Made by a program: the position numbers and the translations under genes. A DNA stretch of 13,402 nucleotides from Deltaproteobacteria bacterium (GTDB lineage Bacteria; Desulfobacterota; GWC2-55-46), in NCBI GenBank assembly GCA_016219075.1, contig JACRCJ010000137.1:1-13402 (forward strand). Reading direction: 5' to 3'. This document shows positions 6,389 through 12,665 of the stretch, piece after piece. How positions within the stretch are numbered: the first letter of the stretch is position 1; the number at the start of each line of letters is the position of its first letter. The notes beneath the pieces were generated by a model. It was not told the origin of the DNA and did no database searches. It saw only the letters and a list, made by a program, of their open reading frames with translations.

Positions 6389-6880
6389 AATTAGCCGTAC
6401 GCCAGTACCTCCCCGCTCGCGCCCACCGTGCGGTGGGCAATTTTAAATAACCAATCCGGCACATCGTTAGCGGGTGTACGGTCAGCTTTTAATTAGCCGT
6501 ACGCCAGGACCGTGCGGTCGGCAATTCCTGAAACTGACCGATTGCCACAGACGGCCCCTACCGTAAACCGTTGCCCCTTCAAACCCGCCGTACGCCAGTA
6601 CCCTCACCCTACGCCCCGCTGGGTTTGTGTAAGACAAGAACAAAATGCAGTCTTTCAAACCCGCCGTGCGCCAGCACCCGTGCGTCAGGACCGTGCGGTC
6701 GGCAATTCTTAAAACTGACCGATTGCCGCAAACGGCCCCTATCCTAAATCGCTACGCCTTCAAACCCGCCGTACGCCAGGACCGTGCGGTCGGCAATTCC
6801 TGAAACTGACCGATTGCCGCAGACGGCCCCTACCGTAAACCGTTGCGCCTTCAAACCCGTCGTACGCCGGTACCTGTACG
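6389..6880. repeat. Tandem array of ~76-105-bp repeat units (non-coding)
   Basis: The motif GCCGTACGCCAG, with variants, starts at 6394, 6496, 6587, 6663, 6768 and 6859, giving intervals of 102, 91, 76, 105 and 91 nt. Units 6491-6580 and 6762-6852 differ at only two sites after their first six bases. Unit 6657-6761 is the same plus a ~14-nt insertion. Unit 6581-6656 is a different filler that is shared with cluster 1. Each long unit has a GACC-GTGC-GGTC hairpin; the first (6421-6438) has GCCCACC-GTGC-GGTGGGC. Because spacers repeat along with the motif, this is not CRISPR. Translations are interrupted and without ribosome binding sites. Confidence 0.82.
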
Positions 6881-6926
6881 ATTAATTCCAGATTAAAACA
6901 ACATTATTCAAGGTTTAATTGGGTCT

Positions 6927-6957
6927 TTGAGGAGATTTAATATTGGCATGGTATAGT
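6927..6957 (+). promoter_or_regulatory. Candidate promoter for an orphan transcript
   Basis: TATAGT (6952-6957) is a 5/6 match to the -10 box. TTGAGG (6927-6932) is the best -35, but the 19-nt spacing is long. It gains weight only from the strong terminator 150 nt downstream with no gene between. Confidence 0.35.
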
Positions 6958-6963
6958 TTAATC

Positions 6964-7150
6964 AATGAGGGGCTCATGGCGGGCCCGAAGAAGTGAGGTG
7001 ACGGCGCCTCGATGATTGCAAAAACGGCGGGTAGTAAAGAATTGAGACTCCTTTAGAACCTGCCAGAAGAAGAGACCGACCTTAAAGGGTTTAAAATATA
7101 GATGACTGACAGGAAGGCGGGCTTGGAGACAAGCCCGCCTTCCTGTTTTT
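6964..7150 (+). ncRNA. Candidate small RNA (about 187 nt)
   Basis: A predicted start near 6964 and the strong terminator ending at 7150 bracket a stretch with no normal gene. Hairpins: GAGGTG-ACGG-CGCCTC (6996-7011, one G-U pair) and a 7-bp plus 5-bp stem (7026-7064) with a symmetric 2x2 internal loop, pairing GGCGGGT with ACCTGCC and TAAAG with CTTTA. It also holds two mini-frames in one register: MAGPKK (ATG at 6976, after GAGGGG) and, past a TGA, MIAKTAGSKELRLL (ATG at 7012). It could be a small regulatory RNA or a leader-peptide RNA. I recognise no known RNA family. Confidence 0.4.
7109..7150 (+). terminator. Strong intrinsic terminator with no gene upstream
   Basis: A 16-bp perfect stem (7109-7124 with 7131-7146), loop GGAGAC, followed by TTTTT. 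The nearest plus-strand gene ends ~980 nt upstream. There is no T-run on the minus side. Confidence 0.92.
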
Positions 7151-7227
7151 GCGCCCCGATGAAACCTCCTCGCGGCAATTCTACGGGGCAGCTCCCCAAA
7201 AGCCCGCCCCGCCCAGCGGAGCGGGTG

Positions 7228-7260
7228 AAAAAAAAGCCGGACAGGGCAACTTGTCCGGCT
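7228..7260 (-). terminator. Main terminator of the cytochrome/NrfD operon
   Basis: On the minus strand AGCCGGACA pairs perfectly with TGTCCGGCT and is followed by eight T (7235-7228). It lies ~70 nt beyond the cytochrome stop. Confidence 0.9.
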
Positions 7261-7300
7261 TCGGTCTTTTATGTATTTTCTCTTATTTTTAACAGTTCTT

Positions 7301-7324
7301 AAAACCCCGGGGCTTTAACCGGGG
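7301..7324 (-). terminator. First, weaker terminator after the cytochrome gene
   Basis: On the minus strand CCCCGG pairs with CCGGGG (7324-7319 with 7310-7305), followed by TTTT. It lies 5 nt past the cytochrome stop, in tandem with the stronger hairpin at 7228-7260. Confidence 0.6.
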
Positions 7325-7329
7325 AGGGT

Positions 7330-8127
7330 TCATTCCGCGTAGGCCTCGTGCTTTTTTTCGTGGTCCGCGTTGGTCCTTGTCCTCGGGAACTGCGGCGCGA
7401 CCTCGGGCTTTATCGGCTGGAACCTCTTTACCTGCACCATGTGCGGGTTATGGCACTCGGTGCAGACCCACCACCTCTTCTTGCCGCCCTTCGTCCACTG
7501 GCCTATCCTTTTTCCGTGTATGCCGTCCCTCCAGTCTATGTAGACCTCGCCGTGGCATTTGCCGCAGAGCTTCTGCGGCTGGTCGAAGCTTATCTCAGCG
7601 CCCTTGTGGTCCATGAGGGTGTCGCGGTTTCTGGCGTTGTGGCAGTCAAGACACCAGAAGGCGCCCCTGCCGTGCTTGAGGTCGAGTGAATCCGGGACGA
7701 TGTCCTGGTGCATGGCAAGAGCGCGCGGGTTCTTGTCCTTGGGGTACGGCACCATGACTCCGTTATGGCAGGTGGTGCACGGCATGAAATATTTGAGCTG
7801 CTTCGTCCTCGGCTTTACCACGGCCTCCTCGTGGGTGTAGTCCGCCTCTATCGGCATCGGGCCCATCTTCTGGGTCCCGTAGTACGGGTCTCCCCACCAG
7901 AGGACCCCTCCGGTCGTCTTTGAGCACTTGACGTTAGGCAGGCCCGGCTTTACCTCGGTCCTCTCCACCGTCGTGTACCCATCTCTACTCTCGAAGCACT
8001 CGGCAGGTTCGGCCGCGGCCGCGGCCTGGGCCGCGGGGGCCTGGGCGAAGACCGCCGAAGAGAACAGAATCCCTGAGAAGACCGGGAGACAGAGGGCGGC
8101 GAGCTTTAAGAACCTTTTGTTAATCAT
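7330..8127 (-). CDS. Periplasmic tetraheme cytochrome c
   Basis: The 265-aa precursor has a Sec signal peptide (MINKRFLK then a hydrophobic stretch, probable cleavage after AVFA at residue 28) and an Ala/Pro-rich linker. Four CXXCH sites bind c-type hemes: CTTCH (117-121), CLDCH (159-163), CGKCH (188-192) and CTECH (222-226). Several other histidines could be distal ligands. C44 and C68 are non-heme cysteines that may form a disulfide. It is the last gene of the operon: its ATGATTAA start overlaps the NrfD stop by 8 nt, implying translational coupling, and GGAGGT lies inside the NrfD gene. By context it takes electrons from, or gives them to, the Fe-S/NrfD pair at the outer face of the inner membrane. 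Heme count is read directly; the electron-transfer partner is inferred. The set resembles the Geobacter CbcSTU type. Confidence 0.93.
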   Translation of the reverse strand: MINKRFLKLAALCLPVFSGILFSSAVFAQAPAAQAAAAAEPAECFESRDGYTTVERTEVKPGLPNVKCSKTTGGVLWWGDPYYGTQKMGPMPIEADYTHEEAVVKPRTKQLKYFMPCTTCHNGVMVPYPKDKNPRALAMHQDIVPDSLDLKHGRGAFWCLDCHNARNRDTLMDHKGAEISFDQPQKLCGKCHGEVYIDWRDGIHGKRIGQWTKGGKKRWWVCTECHNPHMVQVKRFQPIKPEVAPQFPRTRTNADHEKKHEAYAE

Positions 8128-9385
8128 GGGCCACCTCCTTTGCCGTCTCCTCGGGCAAGGCCGAACTCCACGCGTGCGAGTGTCTGACCTCTCCTAAAAG
8201 GACCCCTATGGCCCCCTTGGCAAGGACGGTGAAGACGAAGAGCCCGGAGGCCCAGCCCCCGGCCGTGTTTATTATCTCGTACCAGGAAGGCGCGTACTCG
8301 GAGAACTCGCCTATCGGAGTCGGGATGAAGGCCGGGACCACAAGCCCCATGCCCTTGTCTATCCAGATGCCGACGAATGTAAGGACGCACGCAAGCGGCA
8401 GATAGAACCCGGTGTCCTTCCTGAACCTGGGTATCAGTAAAATAACGAAGGCCGCCACCATGAAGACTATCGAGGACCAGTACCAGAGGACAAGCCCCGT
8501 AAGCCCGTGCTTCCCGAACATGAGGTACTGGAGCGAAAAAGAATGCTCGGTCGACGGGTAGAGCTCGGTCACGACCTCGGAGAGCGTCAGGAAGAGCGCT
8601 ATGCCGAGGCAGTAGGTGACTATCTGCGAGAGTATGTCAAACGCCTCGTCGCCTATCTTGAGCTTCGTGTTCTTCCTTATTATCAGGAAAGAGACTATGA
8701 TCATCGACGGGCCCGCGGCGAACGCGGTCGAGATGAACTTGATGGGCATCATCGAGTGGAACCACATCGGCCTTGAAGGCATCGTGTTGATGAGGAAGGC
8801 CGTCACGGTGTGTATGGAGAGCGCCCAGGCTATCGATATGTAGACCAGGGGCATGTAGAGCATCTTGTTGACTTGGACCCCGGTGTACCTGCAGTAGAGG
8901 TAGTAGAAGCCGCAGACGACATTGAGTCCGAGGTAGCCGTTCAATACCAGGACGTCCCACGCGAGCATGGAGTTGGGCCAATTGAATATCCCTATGCCCG
9001 GTATCAGGTGCCAGAGCCTGTCGGGCCGCCCCATGTGGAACATGATGAAGATGATGACCATGAAGACCGCCGATATGGCGAGCATCTCTCCGAGGACGAC
9101 TATCTCTTTCAGTTTCTTGTGGTGGTAGACATAAGAGGGGAAGACGACCGTCACCGCGGCGGCGGCCACGCCGACCAGGAAGACAAACTGGGCCTCGTAC
9201 AGCCCCCAGCTCACCTGGTCGTTGTAGTTCGTCACTATCATGCCCTGTGAGAACTGCGTGAAGGCGGTATAGGACATGAGGAGTATGAAGAACCCGAGGA
9301 AGGCCAGCCAGGTGTAGTACTTCCGGCTGCCTTTCAACAGGGCGTATGATACAAAATCGATGGCGAAACTGATAGATTCGTGCAT
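8120..9385 (-). CDS. nrfD: NrfD/PsrC-family membrane quinol-interacting subunit
   Basis: An integral membrane protein of 421 aa with about ten hydrophobic helices, from YYTWLAFLGFFILLMSY near the N-terminus to WASGLFVFTVLAKGAIGVLL near the C-terminus. The ten-helix form matches the DsrP/HmeB/ActC branch of the NrfD superfamily, which binds menaquinol or quinone and exchanges electrons with an attached Fe-S subunit. A GTG at 9391 would add two residues, but the ribosome binding site AAGGGG (9396-9391) overlaps that codon and is 5 nt from the ATG at 9385, so I chose the ATG. The gene lies ~9 nt after the Fe-S gene stop and overlaps the cytochrome start by 8 nt. NrfD is a family-level symbol; no nitrite reductase is present, so the biological partner is different. 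Confidence 0.92.
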   Translation of the reverse strand: MHESISFAIDFVSYALLKGSRKYYTWLAFLGFFILLMSYTAFTQFSQGMIVTNYNDQVSWGLYEAQFVFLVGVAAAAVTVVFPSYVYHHKKLKEIVVLGEMLAISAVFMVIIFIMFHMGRPDRLWHLIPGIGIFNWPNSMLAWDVLVLNGYLGLNVVCGFYYLYCRYTGVQVNKMLYMPLVYISIAWALSIHTVTAFLINTMPSRPMWFHSMMPIKFISTAFAAGPSMIIVSFLIIRKNTKLKIGDEAFDILSQIVTYCLGIALFLTLSEVVTELYPSTEHSFSLQYLMFGKHGLTGLVLWYWSSIVFMVAAFVILLIPRFRKDTGFYLPLACVLTFVGIWIDKGMGLVVPAFIPTPIGEFSEYAPSWYEIINTAGGWASGLFVFTVLAKGAIGVLLGEVRHSHAWSSALPEETAKEVAHD

Positions 9386-9394
9386 ACTCACCCC

Positions 9395-10432
9395 TTAGTC
9401 TATAAAGTAAAAGAATTTCGGGTACGTGTTTAGGTCAGCCTTCAGCCTGAAGACCCTCTTCCTGTCAAGGATCTTCCTGACCTCGCTCTCCGGGTCAAGG
9501 AGGTTGCCGAATTTGCGCGCCCCGACCGGGCATACCTCAACGCACGCCGTGTACCTGCCTTTCCTCGTCCTCTGGAGACAGAAGGTGCACTTCTCGGCAA
9601 CTCCCTTCATCCTCGGGCGGTTCCCCAGGTAATGGGTCACCGGGTTCATCTCATCGGCCGGGAGGTTGGGTTCGCCCCAGTTGAACCTCCTGGCCCAGTA
9701 CGGACAGGCCGAAACGCACATCCTGCACCCTATGCACCAGTTGTAATCGATGACGACGATGCCGTCGGGCTCCCTGTAGGTGGTCCTTACCGGGCAGACC
9801 TTGACGCAGGGCGGTTTTTCGCACTGCATGCACTGCATCGGGAAGTAGAAGTGCCCCTTTTCGGGGACCTCATCGGGCTCGTAGTAGTGCTCGCCCTCAA
9901 GGGTGACCCCTGAGTTCTCGTAGGCGTTGCCGCCGACCTGGATGCCGTAATCCCTGGGGTACCCCTTGTCCATGTTCTCCTGGGTGAAGTTCCCCTTCTC
10001 CATCTTCAGGACCCTTATCCACTGGATCTCCGGGTTGTTCCTCGACTGGTTGTTCTCTTTCACGCAGGCGTAAACGCATCTCCTGCAGCCTATGCACTTC
10101 TGGATATTGAGGGCGTAGCCGTAAAGAACCCCTTCCATCGCTGGCGAGCCGTCCACGGTGGTCTTTTTCCCGTACTCTTCCGTGTACCTCTGCTCAAGCC
10201 TCTCTATCGCCTCTTTCTTCTCCTCATCCGTCATGAGGCGGTAGTTCTTCTGGAACCACTCGGCCCATGTGGCCTTGGCCTCGGCCTCCGTGGAGCCCGT
10301 GAGGAGCGTGGCGGCGCCGGCAAGGGTGGCCGCTCCGAGGGTCCCGGCGGCTATGTCTTTAAGGAAGCCGCGGCGGGACTTGGTTTTTTCCTCGGTCTTT
10401 TCTTCAGGTATTTTCTTTTCGTCGTTTGACAC
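9395..10432 (-). CDS. Tat-exported ferredoxin-like subunit with four [4Fe-4S] clusters
   Basis: The 345-aa protein has a twin-arginine signal, SRRGFLK (19-25) followed by an Ala/Gly-rich hydrophobic stretch, so it is folded in the cytoplasm and exported. Four cysteine sets: C113/116/119/123, C201/204/209/213, C233/236/239/243 and C282/285/297/301. This is the pattern of NrfC, DmsB, PsrB and DsrO electron-wire subunits that dock on an NrfD-type protein. Between the signal and first cluster, residues 67-90 (MTDEEKKEAIERL) resemble the C-terminus of the small Tat protein encoded just upstream. The start codon is GTG, with a weak GGGGGG site. It lies 30 nt after that small gene. Its job, inferred from order and family, is to shuttle electrons between the quinone site and the tetraheme cytochrome. 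Confidence 0.94.
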   Translation of the reverse strand: MSNDEKKIPEEKTEEKTKSRRGFLKDIAAGTLGAATLAGAATLLTGSTEAEAKATWAEWFQKNYRLMTDEEKKEAIERLEQRYTEEYGKKTTVDGSPAMEGVLYGYALNIQKCIGCRRCVYACVKENNQSRNNPEIQWIRVLKMEKGNFTQENMDKGYPRDYGIQVGGNAYENSGVTLEGEHYYEPDEVPEKGHFYFPMQCMQCEKPPCVKVCPVRTTYREPDGIVVIDYNWCIGCRMCVSACPYWARRFNWGEPNLPADEMNPVTHYLGNRPRMKGVAEKCTFCLQRTRKGRYTACVEVCPVGARKFGNLLDPESEVRKILDRKRVFRLKADLNTYPKFFYFID

Positions 10433-10462
10433 GGTAGCCCCCCAAATAAGGATAACTGTAGA

Positions 10463-10771
10463 TCAGGCCTCTTTCTTATAGTCCTCTACGAGCGTCTTTA
10501 CGAGCGCCTTTTTCTCTTCCCTACTCATAACGACATACTCTCTTGCGGCCATCGCCCGGTCGCCGGGCAGCACGTCCTTCAGGTACTGCTCCTGCGGGTT
10601 CTCCCCCGGTATCAGATCTACGGTCTTCTTGGCCACCGCGGCGGTAGCCGTGACGGCGACTCCGGTGAAGAGCGCCTTTTTGAGAAATCCGCGCCGGGTC
10701 GCTTGGGTCTTCATCCTGTTGTCTATCCCGGCCTTCAAGGCTTCAAGGCTACTTTCTTTTTTATCAGCCAT
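10463..10771 (-). CDS. Small Tat-signal protein, first gene of the electron-transfer operon
   Basis: This 102-aa protein has a twin-arginine motif TRRGFLKK (25-32) and a short hydrophobic stretch (to ~residue 47), then ~50 polar residues ending MSREEKKALVKTLVEDY. It has no cysteine or heme site. The C-terminal motif M(S/T)xEEKK is shared with residues 67-74 of the ferredoxin subunit, so the two may be related by duplication or both bind the same partner. A clear GGAGG precedes the ATG. I do not recognise a named family. Its position suggests a structural or assembly subunit, perhaps co-exported with or tethering the Fe-S protein; that is inference. A long, structured leader appears to precede it. 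Confidence 0.85.
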   Translation of the reverse strand: MADKKESSLEALKAGIDNRMKTQATRRGFLKKALFTGVAVTATAAVAKKTVDLIPGENPQEQYLKDVLPGDRAMAAREYVVMSREEKKALVKTLVEDYKKEA

Positions 10772-11083
10772 ACTGACCTCCGGTGTTAAATAACTCTGTT
10801 AATTTTTTCAGAAGAGAAGTGTTGACAGGAGGGTATATCCCCTCGTCCGCATCCTTGGCGCCGCAGCCGGCACAAGAAGTAGCGATGAATGACAGGCCGT
10901 TGAGCCTTTTTTGATCTCCGGGCGCTCAACTCGCCGCAGGCTTGCATAGAGCGGTTTTCGGGGCGCGTACCAACGGAACCCGGCGACTTGCCATGCGGAG
11001 GCTTCACTGAAACCTCCGCAATCAAAAACCCTCTGGACCTCCGGAGCGTTAAAAAAATAAAAACGGCATAAATCTTTCTGTGT
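10772..11083 (-). promoter_or_regulatory. Structured 5' leader of the NrfD/cytochrome operon
   Basis: A predicted start near 11083 leaves ~310 nt before the first ATG. Stems, by plus coordinates: 10995-11004 with 11010-11019 (10 bp, one G-U on the RNA); 10927-10936 with 10981-10990 (10 bp, one mismatch); and 10899-10905 with 10924-10930 (7 bp). The last two share bases 10927-10930, so they cannot both form fully. A 110-codon minus-strand frame covers it but starts at the -35 box, has no ribosome binding site and is Arg/Ser/Cys rich, typical of translated structured RNA. It is possibly a cis-regulatory RNA. I do not match it to a known riboswitch. Confidence 0.45.
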
Positions 11084-11089
11084 AGATAA

Positions 11090-11118
11090 ATACTATAACA
11101 ATTAGTACCGCCTGTCAA
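11090..11118 (-). promoter_or_regulatory. Sigma-70 promoter of the NrfD/cytochrome operon
   Basis: On the minus strand a perfect TTGACA (-35, 11118-11113) is followed after 17 nt by TAGTAT (11095-11090), or after 15 nt by TATAGT (11097-11092). Start predicted near 11083. Confidence 0.6.
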
Positions 11119-11202
11119 GAAAGTTTTTGTATACAGTATTCAGAAAAAAAGCGCCTTTAAAAGGCCGCGCATTCAAAAAACAGGGTTTTAATCCAAAAAA
11201 GG

Positions 11203-11211
11203 TGCTATAAT
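11203..11211 (+). promoter_or_regulatory. Extended -10 promoter abutting the NFACT start codon
   Basis: TGCTATAAT is a perfect TGn-TATAAT. The expected start (11217-11219) falls at or just before the ATG at 11220. No clear -35 and no Shine-Dalgarno are present, which points to a leaderless transcript. Confidence 0.6.
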
Positions 11212-11219
11212 TTTTCCTT

Positions 11220-12665
11220 ATGGGACCCCTACTTCTACGGCATATTACGCTTGAGCTCGACGAAAGGCTCTCCGGAGGGGTGGTCTCCAGGGTCCACCAG
11301 CCGGATGAAAAAAATCTTCTCATAAAGGTATTCGTCGGCGGCCACGAGGAGCGGCTTTTGATCTCGGCGCATCCGTTGTTCTCAAGGATGCACCTGACCG
11401 GACGCGCCTTTGAGAACCCTCCGGCGCCCCTGAGGTTCTGCGCCTTCTTAAGGAGCAGGATCACGAACGCGCGGATAGACGGCATAAGTCAGGCGGAGGG
11501 CGAAAGGATAGTCCGTATCGGGCTTAAAAAAAAGAACGGCGACTCGATAGAGACGATGACCCTTGTAGCCGAGCTTACGGGAAAGTCCGGCAACCTGATC
11601 CTCCTTGACTCCGCCGGAGTGATACTCGACGCCCTGAGGTACTTCGACCCTGAGACATCCGTCAGGGCTGTGGTGCCGGGCCTGCCGCTAACTCCTCTGC
11701 CCCCGGCCCCCGTAGCCGCGGAAGTGGAGATTCCGAAAAAAGCGGGTGAGAGCTGGAACGAGGCCGCCGACAGGTATTACTCGGCCCTCCTTGACGACGA
11801 GGTCTTCACCCTTGAGAAGTCCCGTTTGAGACGGGCTATCAACGAGGCCGCGAAAAAGGCCGCCAGGAAGCTCAATAACCTTCTCGGGGACAAAAAAAGG
11901 GCCGAGGCCGAAAAGGGGTATGGCGGGCTCGGCGAGCTTATAGTATATAACCTTAAAGACATAAAACGCGGAGCGACCGAGGCCGAGGCGGTAGACTACT
12001 CGCTCGAACCTCCCGCCGCAGTGAAAGTAAAGCTCGACCCGAAGCTTTCTCCCAAAGAGAACGCTGAGAAGTACTTCAAGCGGGCCAAAAAGGCGAAGGT
12101 CGCTTTAACGCTCCTCGGCGAAAGGATACCGAAGGTAGCTGACGAGATCGACTACATCGATACCCTTGTCTACGAGCTTGACGACCTGAAGACGAAAGAG
12201 GACCTGGCGCTTTTGAAAGACGAACTGGTGGAAGGGGGATATCTCAAGGAGATGACCGGGAGAGTAAAGACAGGACCCGTTGAGAAGGTGGAGCCGGTAA
12301 GGAGGTTCACATCTACCGAAGGCTTTGAGATACTCTGCGGCAGGAGCGGGCCCGGAAACGACCTCATAGTAAAGAAGTACGCCGCCAGCGAGGACATCTG
12401 GTTCCATGTCTCGAAGATGCCCGGCTCCCATGTCCTTATTAAGGTCGCCGGAAGAGGCGCGGAGCTTACGAAAAAGACTATAGAGGAGGCGGCCTCTTTA
12501 GCGGCCTGGCACAGTAAGGCCCAGAACGCCTCCAAGGTCGAGGTGATATACGCCGAAGCCAGGCATGTCAGGAAACCCCGCGGCGCCAAGCCCGGGATGG
12601 TGACCGTAAAAGAGCACAAGTCCATACTGGTACGACCGAAAGAGCTTGCCGGGGGGAGCCTGTAG
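11220..12665 (+). CDS. rqcH: NFACT family ribosome quality-control protein (RqcH-like)
   Basis: The 481-aa protein has an NFACT-N domain from the first residues (LLLRHITLELDERLSGG, then VSRVHQPDEKNLL and ISAHPLFSRMHLT), charged helical middle segments (~195-350, including LDPKLSPKENAEKYFKRAKK) and an NFACT-R/DUF814 domain (~362-472) with IWFHVSKMPGSHV (393-405). RqcH binds peptidyl-tRNA-blocked 50S subunits and adds C-terminal alanine tails that mark stalled products for degradation. The functional DR pair of Bacillus RqcH aligns with ER here (E95-R96), a conservative change. The protein is shorter than Bacillus RqcH (~570 aa), mainly in the coiled coil. The start matches family N-termini although no ribosome binding site is present. 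The next gene follows with no gap. Family certain; alanine-tailing activity inferred. Confidence 0.92.
   Translation: MGPLLLRHITLELDERLSGGVVSRVHQPDEKNLLIKVFVGGHEERLLISAHPLFSRMHLTGRAFENPPAPLRFCAFLRSRITNARIDGISQAEGERIVRIGLKKKNGDSIETMTLVAELTGKSGNLILLDSAGVILDALRYFDPETSVRAVVPGLPLTPLPPAPVAAEVEIPKKAGESWNEAADRYYSALLDDEVFTLEKSRLRRAINEAAKKAARKLNNLLGDKKRAEAEKGYGGLGELIVYNLKDIKRGATEAEAVDYSLEPPAAVKVKLDPKLSPKENAEKYFKRAKKAKVALTLLGERIPKVADEIDYIDTLVYELDDLKTKEDLALLKDELVEGGYLKEMTGRVKTGPVEKVEPVRRFTSTEGFEILCGRSGPGNDLIVKKYAASEDIWFHVSKMPGSHVLIKVAGRGAELTKKTIEEAASLAAWHSKAQNASKVEVIYAEARHVRKPRGAKPGMVTVKEHKSILVRPKELAGGSL

Noticed and set aside
6512..6712. 66-aa plus-strand reading frame in the repeat array
   Set aside because: Its sequence is the repeat unit translated; other units break the frame.
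6389..6880. Possible CRISPR array, because a short motif recurs about every 76-105 nt
   Set aside because: The sequence between motifs is itself repeated, the motif is short and variable, and no cas gene is present.
6944..6960. Sigma-54-like TGGCATG before the candidate small RNA
   Set aside because: The invariant GC of the -12 element is absent (GTTTA instead of TTGCA).
7102..7302. 66-aa plus-strand reading frame
   Set aside because: It runs through two or three terminator hairpins and lacks a ribosome binding site.
10786..11118. 110-aa minus-strand reading frame before the electron-transfer operon
   Set aside because: It begins at the -35 box, has no ribosome binding site, has non-protein-like composition and overlies strong RNA stems.
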